A stretch of 64,000 nucleotides of DNA from an uncultured Sulfurovum sp. (GTDB taxonomy: Bacteria > Campylobacterota > Campylobacteria > Campylobacterales > Sulfurovaceae), in assembly GCA_902727895.1 (NCBI GenBank), contig CACVAP010000086.1, positions 1 through 64,000 of the forward strand, read 5' to 3'. Position 1 is the first letter of the stretch; the number at the start of each line of letters is the position of its first letter. The position numbers and the translations under genes are program-made. The notes under the pieces are model-generated. The model did not search any database. It had not been told where the DNA came from and saw only the letters and a program-made list of their open reading frames with translations. Below are positions 33,817 through 41,854 of this stretch, piece after piece.

Positions 33817-35082
33817 CTAAAAGCCCATAAATAGCCAAACACTAAAAGCTAAAGCCACAAAAAATAAAAGGTAAAAAAGCTTTTTTGAAAAGATAGATAG
33901 AAATGATAGGAAGAGATAAACTAATCCATAATAAATATTTAGAGTAAACATCGTCTCTGTTGACTGTAAAGTAAAAAGTTCAAGTAATATAGGATCAAAT
34001 AAATCTCCTAAACCTACAAGGTGTAAACCCATAGAAATAGGATAAAAAACACTAAAAAGTAATGATAAAAATGGAGATAACAACTGTAAAATATTCACTA
34101 TAGGAAAGACCATATGAACAATAGGTAGCATTAAAATAAAGATACCAAAACTAATAAATAAGGTCATCAGATATTTGTTTAGTTTAGAAAAGTGTTGAAG
34201 TAATAAAAAAATATAAAATACCCCAACCACAGAAAACCAAAATGCCAAAGAGACCAACATCTTAGGAAAAATAATTAATAAAATTAAAATAATACTCGAC
34301 AAAAAAGTAAAAGAGAGTAACTCCATTCCTAAGACTAAAAGTAACCAAGCCACAGCCATCATACCATAAGAGCGAAGTAATGAAGGAGGAGAATCGACAA
34401 ACCAAACATACCAAGCTAGAAGAACCAATACTAACAATCCTACATCGTGTAAATCGAATCTGTAAGGAAAATATCTTTTTTGGAATACCCTATAAAGAGG
34501 ACGTAAAAAAAAGAAAAGTAATGTCGAAAGTATGGCAAGATGAAAACCACTTAACGCAATAAGGTGACTAACTCCTAAAGATGAAACTTGGGTTCGTAAT
34601 TCTCTGTCTAAGGGTGTAGCAAAATAAATAGCCTTATAAAAAGAAGATAATATATTTTCTTTATGCTGTTCTTCTACAAAAGTTAAAGCTTTATTTTTAA
34701 CATTTTTCTCTTCATCATAAATCTCATTAACACTTGAAAACATAAATGAAGTTCCCAAATAATCAAAAAAAGTCATTCGCTCATCAGGGAAAAGTTTTAA
34801 GCGTAGGGAGGAGCTTACTTCCTTGGCACGAATTTTAGTTCTTGAAAAAAAACTCAAATTTAAAGAAGGTGCATAAACTTTTAAAATCGTATGATATTCA
34901 TCCTCATTCCATTTTTCATAAGCTTGAATAACTTGTACATCAGTATAGTAAAAAGGTTTTACTTTGAATTCTTCATACTCTTCATAGAAAAAGAAAAGAC
35001 GTGTCAGAAGCAACAAAGTCAGTACTAACATAGTCAACCAAAACTCTTTTAAATTCAAAAAAAACTTTGGCTTTTCTAACAT
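33817..35082 (-). CDS. comEC: ComEC/Rec2-family competence protein (short form)
   Basis: The 421-residue membrane protein has the ComEC core (SLGVSHLIALSGFHLAILS; PPSLLRSYGMMAVAWLLL) and about ten helices. It forms the inner-membrane channel for DNA in natural transformation. The C-terminal metallo-beta-lactamase-like domain of long ComEC is absent, as is usual in Helicobacter and relatives. It follows dnaB by ten bases, an arrangement also known in Helicobacter pylori. Confidence 0.85.
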   Translation of the reverse strand: MLEKPKFFLNLKEFWLTMLVLTLLLLTRLFFFYEEYEEFKVKPFYYTDVQVIQAYEKWNEDEYHTILKVYAPSLNLSFFSRTKIRAKEVSSSLRLKLFPDERMTFFDYLGTSFMFSSVNEIYDEEKNVKNKALTFVEEQHKENILSSFYKAIYFATPLDRELRTQVSSLGVSHLIALSGFHLAILSTLLFFFLRPLYRVFQKRYFPYRFDLHDVGLLVLVLLAWYVWFVDSPPSLLRSYGMMAVAWLLLVLGMELLSFTFLSSIILILLIIFPKMLVSLAFWFSVVGVFYIFLLLQHFSKLNKYLMTLFISFGIFILMLPIVHMVFPIVNILQLLSPFLSLLFSVFYPISMGLHLVGLGDLFDPILLELFTLQSTETMFTLNIYYGLVYLFLSFLSIFSKKLFYLLFFVALAFSVWLFMGF

Positions 35083-35092
35083 ATTTTAGCAC

Positions 35093-36535
35093 TTAAATCA
35101 TAGGTAAATCTATGTTCCCCATGTCACGTGTATCCATATTTTCATCATCATAAATTATTTCAAAAGGTGCATCACCACCTACTTGAGCATCTATAAATCG
35201 TGTAAAGCGTTTTTGGAACAATAACTTAACTGTACCCGTAGGTCCATTTCTGTGTTTACCAAGAATTAATTCAGTATCTTCTTCAGGTTTATTTTGAAAC
35301 TTGTTTTCATACTCTTTACCTTCAGCTTTTGCTTTCATCTCTCGCTCTTTTTCAGCAGCTTCACGATACACATCATCACGATACACAAACATAACAATAT
35401 CAGCATCTTGCTCAATAGAACCCGACTCTCTAAGGTCAGAGAGCATTGGACGCTTATTATCCCTACTCTCAACCCCACGGTTCAACTGTGAAAGTGCTAA
35501 GATAGGAATTTCTAACTCCCTTGCCAACTGTTTAAGCCCTCTTGAAATCTCAGAAATAACTTGTTGACGACCTTCAGAGTTGTCACCAGACATCAACTGT
35601 AAGTAATCAATAACAGCCATGGTAATCTCAGGATGCTTCGCTTTTAATTTTCTAAGTTTTGATCGTACATGATGAATAGTCGCCATACCACCATCATCTA
35701 CAAAGAGTTTACGTGTTGCCATTTTATCAGCAGACTTTGAAAGATTTGACCACTCATCATCTGTCAAATCTCCAATTCTAAGCTTTTGAAGAGGAATAGA
35801 AGTTTCCGTAGAAAGTAAACGTAACATCAACTGTTCAGCAGGCATTTCCAGTGAGAAAAAAGCAACACCCTCCCCTCTTTCAATGGCTTTTTGTGTCATG
35901 TTTAACACTAAAGAAGTTTTCCCCATCGCAGGTCTCGCAGCAATAATAACCAAGTCCCCTTTACCAAAGCCCTGAGTCTTATCATTTAAATTATGAAACC
36001 CTGTGTCAATACCAAGAAGTTTTGAATTACCCAAAGCCTTTAAACGATTAATCTCTTCAATCATAGAAAGTGTTATCTCTTTAGACTCTCTAAAGTCTTC
36101 AGAAGTACTGTTTTGCGTAATTTCATAAAGCTTTTTTTCTACCATATTCATAACTTCATCAGTTGGCAAGTCATCTTCTATGGTTACTTTTTTAATGGTA
36201 GTGGCTAATGTGGCTAATGCTCTTTTAGTTGAACGAGATTTAATCTCACCCAAATAAGCATCTGTATTTGAAATAGGGTTAGAAGCTAAAATATCTAGTA
36301 ATGCAACCTCATCATAGTTACCAGTACTGTTTAATTTAGACTTTAAAAACTCTTCATCTATGGGTTTGTCTTCTCTAGCCAACTCCTCCATACCAGCAAA
36401 AACATGCTGATGAAAAGGCAAATAAAAATCATGTGCTTTTAACTTAGCAGCCAACTCTTCAAATATTTGAGGATCAAATATAATGGCTGAGAGAACTGCC
36501 CTCTCAATGTTTAAATTGTACATATTTTCACTCAT
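35093..36535 (-). CDS. dnaB: Replicative DNA helicase DnaB
   Basis: The 480-residue protein has the DnaB N-terminal helical domain (about 5-110) and the RecA-like helicase domain with Walker A IAARPAMGKTS, Walker B MAVIDYLQLM and the motif SQLNRGVE. It unwinds DNA ahead of the replisome as a hexamer. The C-terminal linker EDTELILGKHRNGPTG is standard. It is followed by comEC and preceded by ispG on the same strand. Confidence 0.97.
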   Translation of the reverse strand: MSENMYNLNIERAVLSAIIFDPQIFEELAAKLKAHDFYLPFHQHVFAGMEELAREDKPIDEEFLKSKLNSTGNYDEVALLDILASNPISNTDAYLGEIKSRSTKRALATLATTIKKVTIEDDLPTDEVMNMVEKKLYEITQNSTSEDFRESKEITLSMIEEINRLKALGNSKLLGIDTGFHNLNDKTQGFGKGDLVIIAARPAMGKTSLVLNMTQKAIERGEGVAFFSLEMPAEQLMLRLLSTETSIPLQKLRIGDLTDDEWSNLSKSADKMATRKLFVDDGGMATIHHVRSKLRKLKAKHPEITMAVIDYLQLMSGDNSEGRQQVISEISRGLKQLARELEIPILALSQLNRGVESRDNKRPMLSDLRESGSIEQDADIVMFVYRDDVYREAAEKEREMKAKAEGKEYENKFQNKPEEDTELILGKHRNGPTGTVKLLFQKRFTRFIDAQVGGDAPFEIIYDDENMDTRDMGNIDLPMI

Positions 36536-36560
36536 TAAAACTCCTTAGCCATAAAACTTC

Positions 36561-37622
36561 TTAACCTTGTTTCGCTGCAAAGGCTTCAACTTCTTGTACA
36601 AATCTATCTACCAATTCATTCTCAGGAAGTCTTGCAACCACTTCACCTTTAAGCATAACAAGTCCAGCATCCTTACCATAAGCAATGGCAACATCAGCAT
36701 GTTTTGCTTCGCCAATGGCATTTACTACACAACCCATTACAGAAACATCCATTGGCGTTTTAATGTGAGCTGTTCTTCTTTCAACCTCTGCAACAGCTGT
36801 TACTAAGTCAGCTTCTATTCGTCCACAAGTTGGACAAGAGATAATATTGAGTCCCTCTTTAATACGTCCAGAATCTTTTAAAATAGCTTTACCTACTTTG
36901 ATTTCTTCTTCAAGCTCACCTGTAATTGAAATACGCATCGTATCACCAATACCGTCAAGCAGTAAAGCCCCAAGACCAATAGAAGACTTAACCGTCGCAT
37001 GAAAAATAGTTCCAGCTTCAGTTACTCCTAGGTGGAAAGGGTAATGGTTTTTAGGTCGTAACATTCTATATGCATCTACCGTTCTATCAACATCTGAAGC
37101 TTTAAGGGAAACTTTAATGTCTGTAAAACCTAAATCTTCCAAGAACTTAATGTTGTACTCAGCAGAAGCAACCATACCTTCAGCCGTTGCACCATATTTG
37201 TTTTCAAATTCTTCTTCTAATGAACCAGCATTTACCCCTACACGCACAGGAAGAGAACGCTCTTGACAGGCTTTTATAATCTCTTTAATTTTATGCTTGT
37301 CATTAATATTACCAGGATTAAAACGAATACAATCCACCCACTTAGCAGCTTCAAGTGCCAACTTATAGTTAAAGTGAATATCAGCAATAATAGGAATCGA
37401 AACCTGCTCTTTAATCGACTTAAGTGCCAAAGCATCTTCCATTTTTGGAACAGCTACCCGAACCATGTCAGCACCTGCAAAGTGTAAACGGTTAATCTGC
37501 TCTACTGTTTCATACACATTATGGGTGTCTGAATAAGTCATTGATTGTACTGAAATAGGCGCATCTCCACCTACAGCTACATCACCTACATAAATTTTTT
37601 TAGTGGGATATCTTTCTTTCAT
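36561..37622 (-). CDS. ispG: 4-hydroxy-3-methylbut-2-enyl-diphosphate synthase (IspG/GcpE)
   Basis: The 353-residue protein matches IspG over its whole length, from [14 protein letters not shown] to the iron-sulfur-binding Cys motif [15 protein letters not shown] and the later [11 protein letters not shown]. It catalyses the reductive ring-opening of methylerythritol cyclodiphosphate, the penultimate step of the MEP isoprenoid pathway. Its stop lies 25 bases before dnaB. Confidence 0.97.
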   Translation of the reverse strand: MKERYPTKKIYVGDVAVGGDAPISVQSMTYSDTHNVYETVEQINRLHFAGADMVRVAVPKMEDALALKSIKEQVSIPIIADIHFNYKLALEAAKWVDCIRFNPGNINDKHKIKEIIKACQERSLPVRVGVNAGSLEEEFENKYGATAEGMVASAEYNIKFLEDLGFTDIKVSLKASDVDRTVDAYRMLRPKNHYPFHLGVTEAGTIFHATVKSSIGLGALLLDGIGDTMRISITGELEEEIKVGKAILKDSGRIKEGLNIISCPTCGRIEADLVTAVAEVERRTAHIKTPMDVSVMGCVVNAIGEAKHADVAIAYGKDAGLVMLKGEVVARLPENELVDRFVQEVEAFAAKQG

Positions 37623-37706
37623 CTTAACTTCTTTTATAATTTATTTTTATCACTATTTAGTTATATCAGATTTTATCAAAATTCACAACACAATCTGTTA
37701 AAAATA

Positions 37707-39572
37707 TTAAGAAAATTCGACAGGATCCATGTCAATTTCTATGAGAGGATTATTTACTTGATGCAGTGCTTTTAACATGTCACTTCGTTTTACAGCTCGT
37801 AGTAAAATATTAAAACGGTACTTGTTTGCAATCCGTTCAATGGGTGCTTTTCCATGTCCCACAATTTCAATACCTTCAAACGCTTTTAACTTGATAACCG
37901 TGTCTAAAGTTATTTTTCCAGCTTTCTCTTCTTTGACATGTGAAATCAAAATTCGTGCCAAAGAGACAAAAGGAGGATACATGTCTTCAACAAAAAACAT
38001 CTCATCTTTTAAAAAAGCTTCATAGTCATTCAAATACATCGAAAAAAAGTCTGCATTTTGTGACTGAACAATAACCTCTGCACTTTTCGCCCTACCTGAA
38101 CGCCCTGCAACTTGTAAGAGTAATGACATGGCTCTCTCTCTAGCCCTATAGTCACCCAAACCTAAAATGTAATCCATTCCTAAAATAACTGAGAGCGTTA
38201 TGTTTGCATAATCATGCCCTTTAGAAAGCATCTGCGTACCTAAAAGTAAATGACTCTCTTTATTCTCAAAACGTTTTAAAGCTTTTTTTAACTTACTAGC
38301 TGTGGTAATGCTATCTCGGTCAAACTGTTCTACGACCATCTCTGGTATACTTTGTTCTACCATCTCTTTTGCTTCAGCTGTTCCCATACGCTCAGAGGTC
38401 AATGGTGTATGCCCACAGGAAGTACAAACATCTCTAATAACCTCTGTAAAATTACAATAATGGCACTTTAAATGCCGAACATTACGGTGCAGTGCCATCC
38501 CCACAGAACAATAAGGACAAAGGTGGGTCTTACCACATTTTTGACAATACAAATACTTAAAGTTCCCACGTGTAGGCACAAAAAGAAGTGATTGTTGCTC
38601 TTCTTCAAAATTGGCTTTTATCTTTTTAATCATTTGATTATTAAGGGTTGTTCCCTCTACAAAATAATAATTTTTCTTAGTCTCTATAAAAGGCTTTTTG
38701 AGTCTTACTGCATCATATTTATGATAAGAGCCTAAACTAGGTGTTGCAGAAGCCATCACGACTTTAGCCCCTATTTTAGAACCTATATACACAGCCATAT
38801 CACGTGCATGGTAACGTGGCTTCATCATTGCTTTATAGGAATCATCATGTTCTTCATCTACAATGATTAAGCCTACATCTTCCAAAGGAGTAAACAGAGC
38901 TGACCTTGCTCCTGCTACAATGTCTACTCTACCTTCGTAAATTGCATTCAGTCGTTCTTCTTTTTGTTTTTTCGTCAATTTAGAGTGCCACATAACCACA
39001 CGGTCACCAAAATATTTTTTAAGTCTATTTTCCATTTGAGGGGTTAATGAAATTTCTGGCATTAAAAAGATACAACGTTTCTTCTCTTCAATGGTTTTTG
39101 CCATAAGACTAATAAATACTTCAGTTTTTCCTGAACCTGTTACCCCAAAAAGTAAAGCCCGTTCTTTTGTTAGAAGTTCTTCATAGGCTTTTTGTTGGTC
39201 TGTCGATAAGGTTGGAGATTCGTAGGGTGCGATTGCCATCGTACTTTCTGGTGCTTCTAATACTTGCTGCGATGGCAATTGCACCCTACATGGCACAAAC
39301 AATGCAATAGCCTCACCCAAAGAAGAAAAGTAATAAGAAGAAATAAATTTAGCAATCTCTATTTGTTGTGAAGAGTAATAAGTATCTAGTACATTCGAAA
39401 CTTCCGAAGTTTCAAAGGCTTCAGGCTTTTCTACTTCTTTTAAAATCATGGCTAGTTTAGTTTTAGAATGTACAGGAATGTCTACTAATTGTCCTATATT
39501 TAAAGATTTTTCAAAATGATAAGTAAGAACAGGGGCTGAGGAGCGAAGAAGTGAAACTTGATAGTAGTAGAT
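37707..39572 (-). CDS. priA: Primosomal helicase PriA, apparently with a non-ATG start
   Basis: The helicase core shows Walker [11 protein letters not shown], the DEEH box VDEEHDDSY, and four zinc pairs (CQKC, CPYC, CHYC, CTSC). PriA restarts stalled replication forks. The first in-frame ATG (39449) would cut off the conserved start YYYQVSLLRSSAPVL, which is open and in frame upstream. No ATG, GTG or TTG lies between the upstream stop and that segment. A GAGGAG ribosome site at 39579-39584 is followed by ATT ATC ATC, so I place the start at the ATC at 39572 (ATT at 39578 is the alternative). A palindromic element encodes residues of about 95-117. Confidence 0.85.
   Translation of the reverse strand: MYYYQVSLLRSSAPVLTYHFEKSLNIGQLVDIPVHSKTKLAMILKEVEKPEAFETSEVSNVLDTYYSSQQIEIAKFISSYYFSSLGEAIALFVPCRVQLPSQQVLEAPESTMAIAPYESPTLSTDQQKAYEELLTKERALLFGVTGSGKTEVFISLMAKTIEEKKRCIFLMPEISLTPQMENRLKKYFGDRVVMWHSKLTKKQKEERLNAIYEGRVDIVAGARSALFTPLEDVGLIIVDEEHDDSYKAMMKPRYHARDMAVYIGSKIGAKVVMASATPSLGSYHKYDAVRLKKPFIETKKNYYFVEGTTLNNQMIKKIKANFEEEQQSLLFVPTRGNFKYLYCQKCGKTHLCPYCSVGMALHRNVRHLKCHYCNFTEVIRDVCTSCGHTPLTSERMGTAEAKEMVEQSIPEMVVEQFDRDSITTASKLKKALKRFENKESHLLLGTQMLSKGHDYANITLSVILGMDYILGLGDYRARERAMSLLLQVAGRSGRAKSAEVIVQSQNADFFSMYLNDYEAFLKDEMFFVEDMYPPFVSLARILISHVKEEKAGKITLDTVIKLKAFEGIEIVGHGKAPIERIANKYRFNILLRAVKRSDMLKALHQVNNPLIEIDMDPVEFS
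39222..39289. repeat. Palindromic element inserted in frame in priA
   Basis: GTAGGGTGCGATTGCCATCG (39222-39241) and its reverse complement with one mismatch (39270-39289) flank 28 bases. The 68-base element is read through in frame by priA and encodes RVQLPSQQVLEAPESTMA plus a few residues. It sits just after the N-terminal DNA-binding domain (ALFVPC), where longer PriA proteins carry a winged-helix domain. Confidence 0.8.
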
Positions 39573-39600
39573 GATAATCTCCTCAATAAATATTGAAGAG

Positions 39601-39606
39601 ATTATA
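39601..39606 (-). promoter_or_regulatory. Extended -10 promoter box of priA
   Basis: The minus strand reads TATGCTATAAT ending at 39601, about 17 bases before the GAGGAG ribosome site of priA. This gives a very short leader and supports translation starting near 39570-39578. It overlaps the end of the pseudopilin gene region. Confidence 0.55.
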
Positions 39607-39615
39607 GCATAATGG

Positions 39616-40083
39616 CTAGTCTATAAGAGAAGAACAATCACTTCCTGTTTTACATACAAATTTACCATCTTCAACTACAAAAACAGGATTTGTCATGCTG
39701 TTTTGATTAAAAGTATATGTTGTTAATGCATCATCATTATTAACAACAATAGACCAATGACCCGAACTAGTTGATGATGTCATAGGATACTCTAAAACAT
39801 CTCCTTGATTTCCATCCTTATCTGCACTAAACTTATCAAATACATTAGTACCACTACCCACAGCCGTAATGGCTGCAAAGTCACCACGTAATATTCGTTT
39901 TTGTCTTTCCATAGAAAGTGCATTTCGAATAGAAGCTACAGTTACTCTAGCTTTCGTAACCTCTGCATCATCACGTGTTGCTGCTAACCTAGGAATGGCT
40001 ACAGCTGCTAAAATTCCAATAACTACAATAACAAATACTAATTCTATCATGGTGAATGCTGATTTTGATTTTTGGTTCTTCAT
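39616..40083 (-). CDS. Type IV pilin-like / type II pseudopilin (third of three)
   Basis: The 155-residue protein has a short basic leader and the prepilin peptidase site (KSAF-TMIEL, with Glu at +5) followed by the hydrophobic helix VFVIVVIGILAAVAIPRLAA. The C-terminal part differs from the two neighbours and has a Cys pair (VCKTGSDC). It is the last of three tandem pseudopilin genes. No secretion ATPase or platform genes are adjacent, so the assembly machine must be encoded elsewhere. Confidence 0.85.
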   Translation of the reverse strand: MKNQKSKSAFTMIELVFVIVVIGILAAVAIPRLAATRDDAEVTKARVTVASIRNALSMERQKRILRGDFAAITAVGSGTNVFDKFSADKDGNQGDVLEYPMTSSTSSGHWSIVVNNDDALTTYTFNQNSMTNPVFVVEDGKFVCKTGSDCSSLID

Positions 40084-40105
40084 CTTTTAATCCTTTAAAT
40101 TTATA

Positions 40106-40624
40106 TTATCTTTTTGTACGAATACCTGTAATGGGATGATCAATGCCTAAACCATCAGAAGCGATATTTTTGACATTTAACAAATATCCTAAATCTCCAT
40201 CAACAGTTCCTTGTACAACAGATGAAGTAATTGCATTTAAATTTGTTCTTAAGTTCCCAGTTCCATCATCAATCTTTGAAAACTTAAAAGTAATAGCAGC
40301 ATCTACAGCTGTCATTTCCGTTTTTATTTTATTACAAACAAAATAATACTCTCCACTTTCTCCACTTTCTGTAATGGGTATGGTTTCATATACTTCTATA
40401 TTTGACATATGTTTCATGTTTAAAGAAAATTTTCCCTGTGATGTATAATAATTTGAAATGTCTCGCATAAATAAAGTAATATTCTCAACACAAAATGCTA
40501 CTTTCGCATCATCTCTAGTTGTTGCTAAACGAGGAATAATAACTGTTGCTAAAATACCTAAAATAACAATCACAAAAATAATCTCCATAACTGTAAACGC
40601 TTTTTTAGTATCTGGCATATTCAT
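40106..40624 (-). CDS. Type IV pilin-like / type II pseudopilin (second of three)
   Basis: The 172-residue protein has the prepilin site (KKAF-TVMEI), the N-terminal helix and the conserved ATRDDAKVAFCV. Its ending QGTVDGDLGYLLNVKN and GIRTKR closely matches the 174-residue protein upstream, indicating a tandem duplication. A Cys pair (AFCV; VCNK) probably forms a disulfide loop. Located 22 bases before the third pseudopilin. Confidence 0.85.
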   Translation of the reverse strand: MNMPDTKKAFTVMEIIFVIVILGILATVIIPRLATTRDDAKVAFCVENITLFMRDISNYYTSQGKFSLNMKHMSNIEVYETIPITESGESGEYYFVCNKIKTEMTAVDAAITFKFSKIDDGTGNLRTNLNAITSSVVQGTVDGDLGYLLNVKNIASDGLGIDHPITGIRTKR

Positions 40625-40632
40625 TTCTTTTT

Positions 40633-40697
40633 AATTTATATTATAAAATTTACTTTGATAAATTTTATAATATAAATTCCCAAGATTTACTTGGGAA
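40633..40697 (-). terminator. Double hairpin between first and second pseudopilin genes
   Basis: A perfect 20-bp AT-only stem (40633-40652 with 40659-40678, loop CTTTGA) overlaps a second hairpin, TTCCCAAG/CTTGGGAA (40677-40684 with 40690-40697). They fill the 83-base gap after the first pseudopilin stop. This may be an attenuator or a stabilising 3' end that makes the first pilin more abundant than the next two. Confidence 0.65.
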
Positions 40698-40707
40698 TAA
40701 ACTTATA

Positions 40708-41232
40708 TTATCTTTTAATTCTAATACCTGAAATTGTATAGTTATGATCTTCACCAGCTGTTGCACCAACAATATTCTTTTTACTTAGTAAAAATCCTAG
40801 GTCTCCATCTACTGTACCTTGTGTTACACTTGTAGCTTTAGCTTGAAGAACAACCATATTGTTTCCATCTGCATTTGCTACTTTATCAAATGTAAATGTA
40901 ACTGCAGGAGTAGTTGCAATAGCTAATGGATTATCACAAGCATATTTTAATGTTCCATCACTACCATCTGCTGCAAGACTAGCTGCATTTAACTCTACAT
41001 TTGTCATTGCTGTAATATCTGTACTAAGTGAACCTTGAGAAGTATAGTAAGAACTTACATCTTTTAAAAGTGTTGTAACATCAGCAACACACGAAGCTAC
41101 TTTCGCATCATCTCTAGTAGCTGCAAGTCTAGGGATAGCAACTGCTGCTAAAATACCAATAATTACGATTACAAAGATCAATTCGATCATTGTAAAACCT
41201 TTTTTTGTTTGAACGTTCTGTGTATTTGTCAT
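40708..41232 (-). CDS. Type IV pilin-like / type II pseudopilin (first of three, probably major)
   Basis: The 174-residue protein has the leader and cleavage site KKGF-TMIELIFVIVIIG (Glu at +5) and the family helix, then ATRDDAKVASCV with a Cys paired to a later one (YACDN). It is the first gene of the set and the only one followed by strong hairpins, so it is probably the most expressed. Type II secretion or competence pilus use is plausible, since comEC lies 6 kb away. Confidence 0.85.
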   Translation of the reverse strand: MTNTQNVQTKKGFTMIELIFVIVIIGILAAVAIPRLAATRDDAKVASCVADVTTLLKDVSSYYTSQGSLSTDITAMTNVELNAASLAADGSDGTLKYACDNPLAIATTPAVTFTFDKVANADGNNMVVLQAKATSVTQGTVDGDLGFLLSKKNIVGATAGEDHNYTISGIRIKR

Positions 41233-41364
41233 AAATACTCCTTAAATATTTTATAGTTCTTTTCTTTGTTATATTGAACTAGGAGTATTATAAACTAAAA
41301 AATAATATAACTTACTTAATTAAAACTTTAATTTAATAAAACTTTAATAATTTCACATTTACTG

Positions 41365-41589
41365 CTAATTTGAATCTTCTATGTTATTTAATAATATTTT
41401 TATTTGTTCTTCTGATTGATATTCTTTATGAATTGTTTTTAAATAAAGTTGTAAGAGCTGACTTACTTCATTGTCTCTCTCCAATGATACTTTATTGTCC
41501 AATAAATCTTTAGAGACATAATCAGCAAAGTCATCTTCTAACTCAACTTCCAATCGTCTACTAGCAATCATAAAAACAATTCTTTTCAT
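41365..41589 (-). CDS. Small hypothetical protein
   Basis: The 74-residue protein (MKRIVFMIASRRLEVELEDD start) is acidic and helical, with a good ribosome site (AGGAACTTTAT context). It has no signal peptide and no domain I know. It stands alone between the pseudopilins and the divergent coiled-coil/uvrB unit. The pattern of a short strand followed by helices recalls small cytoplasmic regulators, but this is a guess. Confidence 0.6.
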   Translation of the reverse strand: MKRIVFMIASRRLEVELEDDFADYVSKDLLDNKVSLERDNEVSQLLQLYLKTIHKEYQSEEQIKILLNNIEDSN

Positions 41590-41654
41590 ATAAAGTTCCT
41601 TTATTTGTGATATTATTATATTAATAATACCATTATATAGCTAAAGGATTAATC

Positions 41655-41840
41655 ATTACTTCATTAGATAAATTAGTACGCCAGATTGAAAATATTTTGG
41701 AGAAACAACGCAACTTAGAAAAAGAGAATGAAAAACTTAGAAATGAACTTAAGCAAATTAAAGAAAATGAATTAAAAACTTTAAACTATGAAAAGACAAT
41801 AGAAAGCTTAAGTAATCGTTTAGAAAAATTACTGAAATAA
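41655..41840 (+). CDS. Small coiled-coil protein with apparent ATT start
   Basis: An open frame encodes [16 protein letters not shown], then [16 protein letters not shown] and ends SNRLEKLLK at a TAA (41838-41840). It is an almost continuous heptad coiled coil of about 61 residues, resembling ZapB-like division proteins. No ATG, GTG or TTG lies at the proper place, but an AAAGGA ribosome site is followed after six bases by ATT (41655). The stop is 14 bases before the uvrB ATG, so the two are co-transcribed. The coding pattern is convincing; the start codon is inferred. Confidence 0.6.
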   Translation: MTSLDKLVRQIENILEKQRNLEKENEKLRNELKQIKENELKTLNYEKTIESLSNRLEKLLK

Positions 41841-41854
41841 AGAAGAATACAGAA

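Noticed and set aside
39449-39451. ATG at 39449 as the priA start
   Set aside because: It would remove about 41 conserved N-terminal residues and leave the promoter and ribosome site at 39579-39606 unused.
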